This document shows, piece after piece, positions 36,931-46,255 of a stretch of DNA of 47,297 nt. This stretch comes from DAOVRL01 sp023128595. Lineage in GTDB: Bacteria; Planctomycetota; Phycisphaerae; Sedimentisphaerales; Anaerobacaceae. The position numbers were made by a program, and so were the translations under genes. The stretch is from the NCBI GenBank assembly GCA_030628155.1, contig DAOVRL010000009.1:1-47297 (forward strand), read 5' to 3'. Positions within the stretch are counted from its first letter, which is position 1, and each line of letters opens with the position of its first letter. The notes beneath the pieces are model-generated. The model had not been told where the DNA came from, searched no databases, and was given only the letters and a program-made list of their open reading frames with translations.

Positions 36931-37335
36931 TTATCCGAGCAAGAGCCACATAAAGAACCTATTGAAGATGATATCCGTGATTCCCAAAAGCGCAGCCATC
37001 AGGACCACAACAATGATGACGATAGTCGTCGAAGCAACGATTTCCTGCTTGCTCGACCAGCTAACCTTTTTCATCTCACCTTCAGCGGCAATCATAAAGT
37101 CAGCAACCGAAACTCTATTCACCAGCCAAAAGAGCAAAAGGGCCAAAACAACAAACAAGCCGGCGGGCACCATAGTTGCGACCCATAACGCTGTCTTGCG
37201 GCTGAAGGGCATATCCCACGCCTCCAACTTCATGTAGAGCTGCCAACAGCCCATTCCCACGATGAGTGCACCTGCAAAAGCGCTACAGAGTCTCGTATAT
37301 TTGCCCTGGCCTCGTTTGTAGATGTCAAAAGCCAT
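36931..37335 (-). CDS. secE: Preprotein translocase subunit SecE, three-helix form
   Basis: 134 residues with three membrane helices (about 17-35, 47-72 and 97-130), like the E. coli form rather than the minimal single-helix one. The conserved cytoplasmic amphipathic stretch EGEMKKVSWSSKQEIVASTT precedes the last helix. Clamps SecY. Lies between tRNA-Trp and nusG. Confidence 0.92.
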   Translation of the reverse strand: MAFDIYKRGQGKYTRLCSAFAGALIVGMGCWQLYMKLEAWDMPFSRKTALWVATMVPAGLFVVLALLLFWLVNRVSVADFMIAAEGEMKKVSWSSKQEIVASTTIVIIVVVLMAALLGITDIIFNRFFMWLLLG

Positions 37336-37397
37336 ATTTGAAAACCCTTTACTAACCCGGTCTCATCAACCACGCCGGCAATCAACTCGGCAATAAG

Positions 37398-37471
37398 CAG
37401 GCCAGGAGGGAATCGAACCCCCAACCTTCGGTTTTGGAGACCGACGCTCTGCCAAATTGAGCTACTGGCCT
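37398..37471 (-). tRNA. tRNA-Trp (CCA)
   Basis: 74 nt without encoded CCA: acceptor AGGCCAG with CTGGCCT, discriminator G73, D arm GTAGCTCAATTTGGCAGAGC, anticodon loop CTCCAAA with CCA, T arm GGTTCGATTCC. Embedded between rpmG and secE in the same direction, so probably excised from the operon transcript. Confidence 0.95.
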
Positions 37472-37510
37472 ATATTTTTCTTTCGCTGTCACCGCAAGGC
37501 GGGGCGGGGT

Positions 37511-37681
37511 CTATTTACGCCGTATCTTGTGAACAGTGTGTGCGCGTTCCCTTTTGCAAAACTTCTTGAGCTCCAGCTTCGGCGTACCTTCGGCTACACT
37601 GACGCTTGTGCGATAGTTTCTTTCCCTGCACTGGCTGCATTCAAGCCAGACATATTCCCTTTTGCTCTTCTTTTTGGCCAT
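37511..37681 (-). CDS. rpmG: Ribosomal protein L33
   Basis: Found by translating the gap between tuf and tRNA-Trp: 56 residues starting MAKKKSKREYVWLECSQCRE and ending RAHTVHKIRRK. L33 contacts E-site tRNA. The first zinc pair is present (C15-x2-C18) but the second is reduced to C42-K-R-E45, so the zinc ribbon is probably half lost. In E. coli the cysteines are lost altogether. Its place after tuf is common. Confidence 0.94.
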   Translation of the reverse strand: MAKKKSKREYVWLECSQCRERNYRTSVSVAEGTPKLELKKFCKRERAHTVHKIRRK

Positions 37682-37817
37682 AAAGTCCGTCCCACCCAGC
37701 GTGGCAGCTACCTGAGAAACATCTGTTTCCCCTGCGGATGCCCACCTGGATAAACTTCATTACTCCGAGCGCCTTTGCTTATGATACTCGTGGCGTTCAA
37801 CAGTCAGTCCGAGATTC

Positions 37818-39032
37818 TTATTCAATAACCTTGATTACCACACCGGCACCGACCGTCCGACCGCCCTCTCGAATAGCAAAGCGAAGGCCTTCCTCCATAG
37901 CGATTGGGGCGATGATCTCCACTTCCATCGCTATGTTATCGCCCGGCATGCACATCTCTGCACTCTTGCCTTCGCGACTCTTGAGCGCAAGAACCGAACC
38001 GGTAACATCTGTCGTTCTGAAGTAGAACTGCGGTCTGTAGCCTGCGAAGAACGGGGTATGACGGCCACCTTCTTCCTTGGTCAGTACATAGACCTCGGCC
38101 ACAAACTTTGTATGCGGCGTGATGCTGCCTGGCGCTGCGCAGACCTGTCCGCGCTCCAATTCTTTCTTTTCGACGCCTCGCAAAAGCAGGCCGATGTTAT
38201 CGCCGGCCTGACCTTCACCAAGCGTTTTATTGAACATCTCCACGCCGGTGACAACGGTCTTGCGTGTATCCTTCGCCAAGCCGACGATTTCGATTTCCTC
38301 GCCGACGCGGACTTTTCCGCGCTCTACCCGGCCTGTTCCGACGGTGCCGCGACCTTTGATGCTGAAAACGTCCTCGACGGGCATAAGAAACGGCTTATCC
38401 ACGTCTCGCTCAGGCACCGGGAAGTAATCATCGACCGCAACCATCAGCTCATCGACACACTTGCAGGCCTCGTCATCCTTGCCCTCGGCTTCCATCGCCG
38501 CCAGGGCTGAGCCTTGGATGATTGGGATGTCGTCACCGGGGAACTCATACTTGTTCAGCAGGTCTCGAATCTCCAGCTCTACCAAATCAATGAGTTCAGG
38601 GTCGTCGACCTGATCGACCTTGTTCATGAACACTACAATCTTGGGCACATTAACCTGGCGCGCGAGAAGTATGTGCTCGCGAGTCTGGGGCATAGGGCCG
38701 TCGCTGGCAGCCACCACGAGAATCGCCCCGTCCATTTGTGCTGCGCCGGTGATCATATTCTTGATGTAGTCGGCGTGTCCCGGACAATCGACGTGGGCGT
38801 AGTGGCGTTTGACCGTTTCATACTCCACATGCGCAGTGTTTATTGTAACACCTCGCTCTTTCTCTTCGGGGGCGTTGTCGATATCGTCGAACCTCTTGAT
38901 ATTGCCCCCGCCGGCTTTATGCGCCAGTCGCATTGTGATTGCAGCCGTCAACGTCGTCTTGCCGTGGTCGATATGGCCGATAGTACCAATATTAATATGT
39001 GGTTTTGTCCGTTCAAATACCGCCTTAGCCAT
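37818..39032 (-). CDS. tuf: Elongation factor Tu
   Basis: 404 residues from MAKAVFERTKPHINIGTIGH. GTPase motifs GHIDHGKTT, DCPGH, NKVD; effector region EEKERGVTINTAHVEY; domain II KGRGTVGTGRVERG. Delivers aminoacyl-tRNA. GGAGG lies about 12 nt before the ATG at 39032; the TTG at 39050 that would lengthen it sits within that ribosome binding site. Only one tuf copy is in the window. Confidence 0.98.
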   Translation of the reverse strand: MAKAVFERTKPHINIGTIGHIDHGKTTLTAAITMRLAHKAGGGNIKRFDDIDNAPEEKERGVTINTAHVEYETVKRHYAHVDCPGHADYIKNMITGAAQMDGAILVVAASDGPMPQTREHILLARQVNVPKIVVFMNKVDQVDDPELIDLVELEIRDLLNKYEFPGDDIPIIQGSALAAMEAEGKDDEACKCVDELMVAVDDYFPVPERDVDKPFLMPVEDVFSIKGRGTVGTGRVERGKVRVGEEIEIVGLAKDTRKTVVTGVEMFNKTLGEGQAGDNIGLLLRGVEKKELERGQVCAAPGSITPHTKFVAEVYVLTKEEGGRHTPFFAGYRPQFYFRTTDVTGSVLALKSREGKSAEMCMPGDNIAMEVEIIAPIAMEEGLRFAIREGGRTVGAGVVIKVIE

Positions 39033-39086
39033 CTTAGTATAAACCTCCAATGTCCTGGGTTAGTATTTATTTACTCCTTATCAGGT

Positions 39087-39113
39087 TCTCTACAGACTGC
39101 TCTCAAATGTCAA
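39087..39113 (-). promoter_or_regulatory. Possible tuf promoter (weak)
   Basis: Minus strand perfect TTGACA at 39108-39113, but the best -10 (TAGAGA) is at a short 15-nt spacing. A GTGTTCC/GGAACAC hairpin lies upstream at 39152-39173, after tRNA-Thr. Confidence 0.25.
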
Positions 39114-39201
39114 AATCTATACTTATAATCAACACACAGCCGGGATTGCGTGTGTTCCAGCGAAGCGGAACACATTATCCGGGCTTGACCCGCTTGCATT
39201 T

Positions 39202-39274
<73 letters not shown>

Positions 39275-39621
39275 GATACGGAATCTACTGTTCACCGCTC
39301 TGACAGTGAAGCAGATAAATAGAAACAACAACCTTAACTTGTTCGTACACCTGAAAATACGAACAATTCCCCTTGTTCCTGGCCCGATTTGCGTTCAGGC
39401 GCGGCACAGGAACCAGTAATTTATGTCAGCTTTTTAATATAAACTCCTGAGTTTATAGAAATGACCGCAAACGTGCAAACATAAAAAACCAAAAAAAACA
39501 AAAAAACTGTGAAAATTGTAAAATTCTTGGATTTCCACGTTTTTCCCGGGAAGAACCCCTATCTGGTCTGCCTGCGCCGGCGTGCTGTCGTGCAAATGCC
39601 TCGTCCAAGAGCGATTCGCGA
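39275..39621. other. 347-bp gap upstream of tRNA-Thr/tuf: inverted repeats, probable promoter region
   Basis: No gene. A perfect 9-bp inverted repeat TTGTTCGTA / TACGAACAA (39339-39347, 39358-39366) lies about 65 nt upstream of tRNA-Thr. A second palindrome ATAAACTC/GAGTTTAT is at about 39439-39456. A TATAAA on the minus strand near 39450 has a poor TTTGCA 16 nt before it. The A-rich 39480-39510 tract is low complexity. This should contain the start of the tRNA-Thr-tuf transcript, but no clear promoter is evident. Confidence 0.45.
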
Positions 39622-41889
39622 TCAAGCACCACCTTGTTCCGACCTACCAGGGGTCATGGCCTTGCCAAAGCGGATTGTCCACTGTCTCAACCGTTCCTGC
39701 CACAGTGGTCTTGCTTGAGGGGTCTTTATCTCGGTTAATACGTCCAAAACCGCGTTCGGGTCGGCCCCGGGGGGCGGCTTACTGAGATAATCGTCAAGTG
39801 AACGCACCAGAACATCGTTTGGGTCCAAATCCTCCATAAGCAGGGAGTTTTCAATCAATTTGGCGGCGAGTTCGATTTTCGGCCATCTCAGATAGGCATT
39901 GAGTAAGTCCGGTAATATCGCCTTTTTCTCCTCGATAGTTGAGGCGGCTTCGTGCAACCTCCCGAGATAGTCGGCCGCCCGCTCAAACAGACCTGTTTTA
40001 GCATACAGTTCAGCCAGCTTCTCTCTAACATCCTTGAGCATTTTGGGCTTATTCTCAGCCACGGCTTTTCTCTCGGCCAGCTCGAGAAAGGTGATTTTCT
40101 GGGCATCAGAGGCCTGAGTGCTGCTGTTTTCGGGCGCGAATGTGCTTACCCAGTCGTCAAGAGCCGCAGAGTCAGAGCCGTTGAATATTTTGAGCATCGC
40201 CTGCCAGGCCGGCTCGCTTTCGGAGTTTGAACCTATTTTTCCCGCCAGCCAGAGCAGATCCTCTTTTCCGCCTACCTCGGCAGCTAAGGCAATCAGTTTC
40301 TTCCTTATTATGGCACTGGGGTCATTAACAAAGTCTTTTCTCAATCTTTTCAGGGCGGCTGCTTTGTCAATATAGATAAGGCCATCTACCGCCGCCTCAC
40401 GGACAAAATCCGTTTTGTCAGTTAAAGCTGCTTCAAACAGAGGGCCAAAATGTTTCTTTGATTGGGCCTTGTGCACACTCTGGGGCGCACAGAGGCCCGC
40501 CAGGGCACTGAGCAGCTCTCCCCGGAGGGGCCCATCGGAGCCATTCTCAAGGCCGCGGTATCTTTGCGCCAGCAAACTGAGATATCGGTCGGTCTCAGCG
40601 CTCGTCAATCCATCCTGCTCAAGGAGCTTTTTCATAACTTCGGCGCCTTTTTGTGCCTTTGCCGGCGTTTGCTCGGCGAGGTACTTCACCGCCCATTTGA
40701 GGGTTTGTTTTCTTATCTCCGGGGGAATTTTTATCTTCGAATTGGGTAAAAAGGCGATGTAGCACGCACTACCGAGCGCACTGAACAACTGTGTTTTGAC
40801 CTGATCGTCCTGCTCAGCTTCAAGCTGCGTCAGCAGGTGTCGTGCTGAATCTACCTCTGTCATAAAAGATAAGACTCCCGCTGTTTTCAGCCGAACGTCC
40901 CGGTTCCGGTCCGAAACCAGATTAACCAAAACGGGCCCAACCTCAGCCGGCAGTTTGGGATTCGGTCTTGTTCCGACACGGTCCTGCCGAATCTTTTCCA
41001 GTGTCCACAATCTAACTACGGCCTCAGGACCACTCAGATGCTTAGTCAGGAACTCGGCCTTCTCAGCGTCATCACTGATCCCAGCGTACACATTGCCCAG
41101 TGCCAGGAGGTATCGCCCTTGCCACAGGGTCAATTCGCTTTTGGCGCTGCGTATTTGTGCTTCCTTGCGAATCAGCCGTGCTCGCAGGAATGCCACCGGA
41201 CCCTCGCGTACAAGGTTCCTTATAATCTGCTTCCGGGTTTTGGCGTCCGTCCCCGCCGGTATCCCCAGCGTGAGCAGTGCTTTTTCCGCCTCGGCGGCCA
41301 GGTCTTCCTCAGGGCTGTCAACGAGCGTCAGGAGCGTAATTGCCGCCCGCATATCGGGATGCAGTTCCAGTGCGTATATCGCGTTTAGTCTGGCTTCGAG
41401 AGGCAAGGAAGCCTTGGCAATCAGTTGTTCGAGCGGTTCGGAGATATGCTCATAGTCGAAGATTAAGGTTGCCTCGGCGGCCAGTTTAGCCGTGGCGGAG
41501 TTATCGGCGACCAGGACTCCAAGTAGAGGCTGGACAAAATCATCGACGTTATTTAGAGTCTCCTGGCCGGTCCCGGCCCGAATCAATGCTTTGCACACAG
41601 CTTTGCGTACAGCATCATTTTCAGCCTGCTTTAGGGCATCAAGCAGAATTTGTCTGGCCAGCGAGCTTTCACTCAGCAGCATCACAGAGGCTGCGTTTAT
41701 GCGCATCTGGTCGCTTGAGCCTTTATCAAACAAGGCGTCCCTGGTGAGTTTCAATTGCGGGTCAAGCTCGACTTTCTCGGACGGCTCCTTGGCCGGGAAG
41801 GAGGTCTCGCGAGCGATGCTCCCGATTATCGGGGATTGACACCCTATCACCAATGCTAATACTACGAGATACAGCCGCTTTGTGCTCAT
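39622..41889 (-). CDS. Lipoprotein with HEAT-like helical repeats
   Basis: 755 residues from MSTKRLYLVVLALVIGCQSP; the lipobox LVIGC puts the lipidated cysteine at 17, so it is membrane anchored and faces the periplasm. The rest is alpha-helical with repeated HEAT-type pairs (DNDAVRKAVCKALIRAG-like, SDRNRDVRLKTAGVLSFM, TDKTDFVREAAVDGLIYID), suited to protein binding. The last 150 residues resemble TPR-like helices (LYAKTGLFERAADYLGRLHE). No enzyme motif. A strong promoter at 41933-41961 supports this start over one 24 codons upstream. Confidence 0.8.
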   Translation of the reverse strand: MSTKRLYLVVLALVIGCQSPIIGSIARETSFPAKEPSEKVELDPQLKLTRDALFDKGSSDQMRINAASVMLLSESSLARQILLDALKQAENDAVRKAVCKALIRAGTGQETLNNVDDFVQPLLGVLVADNSATAKLAAEATLIFDYEHISEPLEQLIAKASLPLEARLNAIYALELHPDMRAAITLLTLVDSPEEDLAAEAEKALLTLGIPAGTDAKTRKQIIRNLVREGPVAFLRARLIRKEAQIRSAKSELTLWQGRYLLALGNVYAGISDDAEKAEFLTKHLSGPEAVVRLWTLEKIRQDRVGTRPNPKLPAEVGPVLVNLVSDRNRDVRLKTAGVLSFMTEVDSARHLLTQLEAEQDDQVKTQLFSALGSACYIAFLPNSKIKIPPEIRKQTLKWAVKYLAEQTPAKAQKGAEVMKKLLEQDGLTSAETDRYLSLLAQRYRGLENGSDGPLRGELLSALAGLCAPQSVHKAQSKKHFGPLFEAALTDKTDFVREAAVDGLIYIDKAAALKRLRKDFVNDPSAIIRKKLIALAAEVGGKEDLLWLAGKIGSNSESEPAWQAMLKIFNGSDSAALDDWVSTFAPENSSTQASDAQKITFLELAERKAVAENKPKMLKDVREKLAELYAKTGLFERAADYLGRLHEAASTIEEKKAILPDLLNAYLRWPKIELAAKLIENSLLMEDLDPNDVLVRSLDDYLSKPPPGADPNAVLDVLTEIKTPQARPLWQERLRQWTIRFGKAMTPGRSEQGGA

Positions 41890-41932
41890 CCGGACGACCC
41901 TAATGAAAATGTTGACCGTCAATTTGGCTACC

Positions 41933-41961
41933 ATAATAAGCCCGAAGTATATCGGCGTCAA
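41933..41961 (-). promoter_or_regulatory. Sigma-70-type promoter of the HEAT lipoprotein gene
   Basis: Minus strand TTGACG (41956-41961), 17-nt spacer, TATTAT (41933-41938); five of six matches in each box. The leader would be about 37 nt. Confidence 0.75.
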
Positions 41962-42074
41962 CCTTCGTTTTATCGCGATTCATAATTTATCACAGACATT
42001 CGCTCCAGAGACCGCCAAAGACTCTTCGAAGGCGTCATATCTGCGTTTTGGGGCCCGGATGTGATTGCGGTTCT

Positions 42075-43013
42075 TCATGGTCTTGGGTGGAACTTCTTGT
42101 GAATGCTCCTTAGCCTCTCCTGGTCAACGTGTGTATAAATCTGAGTAGTGGCTATGTCAACGTGCCCGAGCATTTCCTGGACGCTTCGCAAGTCGGCACC
42201 TCCTGTCAACAAATGGGTCGCGAAGCAATGCCTTAACGTGTGCACAGTCAATTTTCCGGGCATACCGGCACGCGCGGCATACTTCTTAACCAATCTCCAG
42301 ATTTCAATACGACCCAGCGGAAAGCCTGTTCGGGAAAGCAGCAGAAAATCACAGCTTTCCGACTTTGCCAGTTTTGGCCGCAGGTTCTTCAGATAGTCAG
42401 CCGAAGCGGCGATGGCTGCTCTGCCGACCGGAACAACACGCTCTCTGCGGCCCTTGCCCAGGCAGCGCAGGTAGCCAATCTCGAGATTCAAATCCGAGGT
42501 TTTCAGGCCCGCCAACTCGGCGGCCCGTAAGCCGGTGGCGTAAAGCAGCTCGAGTATTGCCTTATCGCGAAGGTAAAAAGGTTCTTCGGGACAGGGGGCG
42601 TTTAGAAGGTCAATTACCTGCTGCTTGTTGGCGATGGTCGGCAGTCTTTGCCAGAGCTTCGGGCCTTCCAGCAGCTCGGTGAAGTCGTTTTCGAGACGCC
42701 CGGTAAGCTTGGCGAACCGCAGGAACATTCTTATAGCCACAACGCAGCGTTTCATCGAGCTTTCGGCTTTGCTGCTCTTGGCGAGAGTCTGCAGGTAGTT
42801 CTGGATGAGGGTCGGCTTTAGGTGCTCTATCCGGCTGATGTTTTCGGATTTGCAAAATTCGAGGAATCCTTTCAAATCGCGGCCGTAGCCTAAAATGGTG
42901 TTTTCGGCCAGGCCGGCCTCGACTGTGAGGTAATCGAGAAAGCTCTTGACGGCCCGGCCCAAAGGCAAGGTGAGTAACTTTTCGTTGACTGATTGTGTTT
43001 GCGTTGAGGGCAT
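42075..43013 (-). CDS. Tyrosine recombinase XerC/XerD-type
   Basis: 312 residues from MPSTQTQSVN. N-terminal SAM-like core-binding domain (residues about 18-105) and catalytic domain with R163 (ATGLRAAEL), K187 (GKGRRERVVP), H258-x2-R261 (HTLRHCFATHLL), H284 (MLGHVDIATT) and nucleophile Y293 (QIYTHVD): all six key residues present. Resolves chromosome dimers at dif with a partner recombinase; XerD is the nearest feel, but XerC cannot be excluded. Start chosen as the ATG at 43013; an upstream frame reaches 43067 through a TATCCCGTG-rich repeat. Confidence 0.93.
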   Translation of the reverse strand: MPSTQTQSVNEKLLTLPLGRAVKSFLDYLTVEAGLAENTILGYGRDLKGFLEFCKSENISRIEHLKPTLIQNYLQTLAKSSKAESSMKRCVVAIRMFLRFAKLTGRLENDFTELLEGPKLWQRLPTIANKQQVIDLLNAPCPEEPFYLRDKAILELLYATGLRAAELAGLKTSDLNLEIGYLRCLGKGRRERVVPVGRAAIAASADYLKNLRPKLAKSESCDFLLLSRTGFPLGRIEIWRLVKKYAARAGMPGKLTVHTLRHCFATHLLTGGADLRSVQEMLGHVDIATTQIYTHVDQERLRSIHKKFHPRP

Positions 43014-43166
43014 CTCTCGTATCCCGTGGATCGAGTCTTGGTGCTCGCAGCGAGCATCAAGTGGCAAGTATTCAAATTCTATATCGGCTTTAGAAAGAGC
43101 TGACCTTTAGCCGACACGCCGTATGCTGAAAAAAGTTGCAAAAAATAGCAAAAAATTCTCTTGTAC

Positions 43167-43195
43167 TTGAATTTGCGCTCTCTTTGTGGTATAAT
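43167..43195 (+). promoter_or_regulatory. Sigma-70-type promoter of the DUF3160 gene
   Basis: TTGAAT (43167-43172), 17-nt spacer, perfect TATAAT (43190-43195); start near 43202, followed by GGGAGG at about 43218 and the ATG at 43232. Confidence 0.85.
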
Positions 43196-43231
43196 TCCTA
43201 CGATATGGGATATTTTTGGGAGGATACTCAG

Positions 43232-46159
43232 ATGAAGTATCTGACTATTATGTCGGCCACAATTCTGGCAGCCACCACTGCTCTATTCGCAAACCCTATC
43301 CCTGTGCCGCCACCGGCAAGCATGCCTTTGGAAGACATGCACGTCGAGATTCGGCAATGCGGTAACGAACTGCATGCCGTCTTCACAGGTGATTTTACAT
43401 TCGATTCTATCCCTGTGGACGTGCTTTCGATGAGGTTTCCGGTACCCCCGGATGCCGGCAACATAGGTGTCCGGCAGGACGATGTGGAAATAGAATGGGC
43501 CCGGACCGGCGATAAGTACCCGACCATTTTGCCGGAGATGCCGACGATACCGATGATCGAGTGGCAAGGGCCTTTTCCCGAGATCGGCGCTGTCTTCCGA
43601 GTCAATTACGAACACGACCTCATCGAGCGGCCGAAGGAGCTCATCTTCTTCTACGCAGTTGGGACAGGCAAATACTTCCCAACCTATGACAAAACGACCA
43701 CCGCCTACTTCGACATCCTCCTCCCTGACGGCTTTTCTGTCAAGGGCGTCTGGCTGGACGAGACCCCACATGACTACCAGGTAGTCGGCTCACATCTGAT
43801 GGTCACGGTACAATCCTCTTTCGGCCCTATCACAAAGGACCTTATAGTCTCGCTCGTCCCCGATAACAAGCCGACAGATTTCGGCAGTTTTGCGGCATTG
43901 GGCCTGCATTGGCTCGAAACCGACTGCAACGAGCCGGACTGGTGCGGGGGGGCGGATTTCAGTTGCGACGGCGCCGTGGATATGAATGACGTCAAGCTGT
44001 TGGCCGACAGGTGGCTCGAACCTGGAGCCGATGAGCTTGCCAAGACAGGGCTTGCCAGGTATTACGTCCCATACGAAGCCGGCGTCGAGCCGGATGCACC
44101 GGGCTATACGCTTCCGCTCGACCTCAATCACGTCAGCAACTACGACTCTGTCGATGCGCGGCTTGGCATAGAGAGTGCGGCGCCACTGCTCCGGCAAAAC
44201 GGCTTCGCCGTCGTGGAATACGATTTCGGCTGGTTCGATCCAAACCGCGACGATATCGTCAAGCCCTACGAGTACCTCAACATGATCGAGGTTCCGTTAT
44301 TTGTTACATCGGACACGCTGCTGCATCTCTATCACATTCAGTTTGACGAAACGTTGAAGGACGTGGAGGAGCGCGAGTTTTTCGGGGACATCCGTGATTT
44401 GACGGCGGTGCTGCTGGATAAGGCGCTGGCCCAGCATGAACTATACGCCGGCGATTTGAAGGAAGCGGCAGAACGCAACGTGGCTTATCTTGCAGTTGCG
44501 CACAAGCTAATCGACCCGACCGCTGAGGTCCCGTACCTGGTGGCCGAGGACGTCGCGAGCGAGCTGGCCAAGATAGACGCCCACGAGGGGTTCGCAAATA
44601 GCGACATCTTCATCTACAAGGAAGACTACTCCCAGTATGTGCCGAGGGGTCATTACACCCGAAGTGAGCTGCTAAAGCGCTATTTCAGGACGTTGATGTG
44701 GTACGGGAGGATGGCGTTTCTGCTCAAGGGCGCCGAGAATTGGGGGCCGATGGGCATTGCCCTTATCAGCGTGGCCGATGCGAAGATTCAAACGACCCAG
44801 GCGGTGCTGCTGGCCAGGTCAATTAATCAAGTCAAGATAGGCCGGCGCAGCGGACGCGAGGTTTGGGACCGGATATACACCGTTACCGCCTTCTACGTGG
44901 GCCTGGCGGACGACCTGACGCCATACGAATATCTCGTCGCAGTCAATAAGGTCTTCGGCAGCAGCTTTGAACCGAGCGATCTGGCCGACGAAGATGAATT
45001 CTTTGCCCTGAAGGCCGAGCTTGCCCTGCTGCGCTCGCCGCACATTTTCGGCGGCACCGGCAACCCGTTCGTGAAGCCGCCTATTACACCCGACTCTCTT
45101 AACGAGGTGCTCGACAAGACCAAGGGTATGCGATTTATGGGCCAGCGGTTCATCCCGGACTCGTATATGTTCCAGCACTTAGTATTCCCGGAGGTGGGCC
45201 CTTATACCGCGGATGCGGACCCCAGGCCTTTCACGTGCGAATTTACGGGGATATTCTGGGGACGGTGCTTTCCGCGCGGTCTGGACGTTATGGCCGTCTT
45301 AGGCTCCAAACGGGCCAAAACCATCCTCGTCGGGCAGGGCGATACGGACTATGCCAATTACTGGCTGCGGTTCAATGAGCTCAAAGCCGAGTTCGATGCG
45401 TTTGGCATATCCGACTGGAACCGGAACCTCTATTGGGGCTGGCTCTATTCGCTCCGTGCCTTAGTAGATGAATTTGGCGAGGGATACCCGAGCTTTATGC
45501 AGACCGAGGCGTGGGAGAAAAAGCAGCTCAACGCGGCCCTGGCATCGTGGGCGGAGCTGCGACACGACACCATTCTCTATGCCAAGCAAAGCTATACACC
45601 TGTCGGAACCGGTCTTCCTCCTCCGCCACCGCCCGGATACGTCGAGCCCGTGCCGGAATTCTACGCCCGGCTGCTGGCGTTGACGCGGATGACCCGGCAG
45701 GGCCTGAGCGACCTCGACGCACTATCGGTTCAGGCGACAGAGCGGCTGGTAAACCTCGAAAACATATTGAGCCGGCTAATCGAAATCGCCAATAAGGAGC
45801 TGATGAATCAAGTGCTCAGCGATGACGACAACCTGTATATCAAGAACATCGGCAAGACACTTGAAGGGGCTGTCACTGGCGTTGAAGAAACCGGCGTCAA
45901 GACAACTCTCGTCGCCGATGTTCACACCGACGGCAATTCGAAGAAGGTCCTCGAGGAAGGCGTGGGTCATGTGGACCTGATAATCGCGGCTTGCCCGGCT
46001 GTTGACGGCCGGATTTTCCTTGCGGCAGGGCCCGTGCTGTCATATTACGAGTTCAAGCATCCAATGAGCGACCGCCTTACCGATGAGGCCTGGCGGGACC
46101 TGCTCAAATCCCCCGAAAAGCCCGAAAGACCCCCGTGGTACCAGCCGTTGATGCCTTGA
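43232..46159 (+). CDS. Large secreted DUF3160 protein with internal dockerin-like repeat
   Basis: 975 residues. Signal peptide MKYLTIMSATILAATTALFA with likely cleavage after ALFA. Residues about 25-220 are a beta-rich region. A dockerin/EF-hand-like unit follows at about 226-262 (ADFSCDGAVDMNDVKLLADR), a calcium-loop pattern common in planctomycete exported proteins, usually C-terminal but here internal. From about 275 the DUF3160 domain runs to near the end (YTLPLDLNHVSNY, PLFVTSDTLLHLYHIQFDE, AERNVAYLAVAHKLIDP). Function of DUF3160 is not known to me. GGGAGG lies 8 nt before the ATG, which is preferred to the in-frame ATG at 43136, located before the promoter. Confidence 0.85.
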   Translation: MKYLTIMSATILAATTALFANPIPVPPPASMPLEDMHVEIRQCGNELHAVFTGDFTFDSIPVDVLSMRFPVPPDAGNIGVRQDDVEIEWARTGDKYPTILPEMPTIPMIEWQGPFPEIGAVFRVNYEHDLIERPKELIFFYAVGTGKYFPTYDKTTTAYFDILLPDGFSVKGVWLDETPHDYQVVGSHLMVTVQSSFGPITKDLIVSLVPDNKPTDFGSFAALGLHWLETDCNEPDWCGGADFSCDGAVDMNDVKLLADRWLEPGADELAKTGLARYYVPYEAGVEPDAPGYTLPLDLNHVSNYDSVDARLGIESAAPLLRQNGFAVVEYDFGWFDPNRDDIVKPYEYLNMIEVPLFVTSDTLLHLYHIQFDETLKDVEEREFFGDIRDLTAVLLDKALAQHELYAGDLKEAAERNVAYLAVAHKLIDPTAEVPYLVAEDVASELAKIDAHEGFANSDIFIYKEDYSQYVPRGHYTRSELLKRYFRTLMWYGRMAFLLKGAENWGPMGIALISVADAKIQTTQAVLLARSINQVKIGRRSGREVWDRIYTVTAFYVGLADDLTPYEYLVAVNKVFGSSFEPSDLADEDEFFALKAELALLRSPHIFGGTGNPFVKPPITPDSLNEVLDKTKGMRFMGQRFIPDSYMFQHLVFPEVGPYTADADPRPFTCEFTGIFWGRCFPRGLDVMAVLGSKRAKTILVGQGDTDYANYWLRFNELKAEFDAFGISDWNRNLYWGWLYSLRALVDEFGEGYPSFMQTEAWEKKQLNAALASWAELRHDTILYAKQSYTPVGTGLPPPPPPGYVEPVPEFYARLLALTRMTRQGLSDLDALSVQATERLVNLENILSRLIEIANKELMNQVLSDDDNLYIKNIGKTLEGAVTGVEETGVKTTLVADVHTDGNSKKVLEEGVGHVDLIIAACPAVDGRIFLAAGPVLSYYEFKHPMSDRLTDEAWRDLLKSPEKPERPPWYQPLMP

Positions 46160-46255
46160 GGCGACACCCGATTCCGGATGCGCCACACGAAATCCTCGGC
46201 CGAGCAGGTCAGATGAGCCTTGAGTTCCAGACCCAAGACAGTAGAATCTTCCTCC

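Noticed and set aside
39480..39510. A-rich tract as part of a terminator
   Set aside because: No stable GC-rich stem lies directly before it on either strand.
41890..41961. Upstream start for the HEAT lipoprotein (MTPIYFG...)
   Set aside because: It would start within a good promoter and hide the lipobox 40 residues into the protein.
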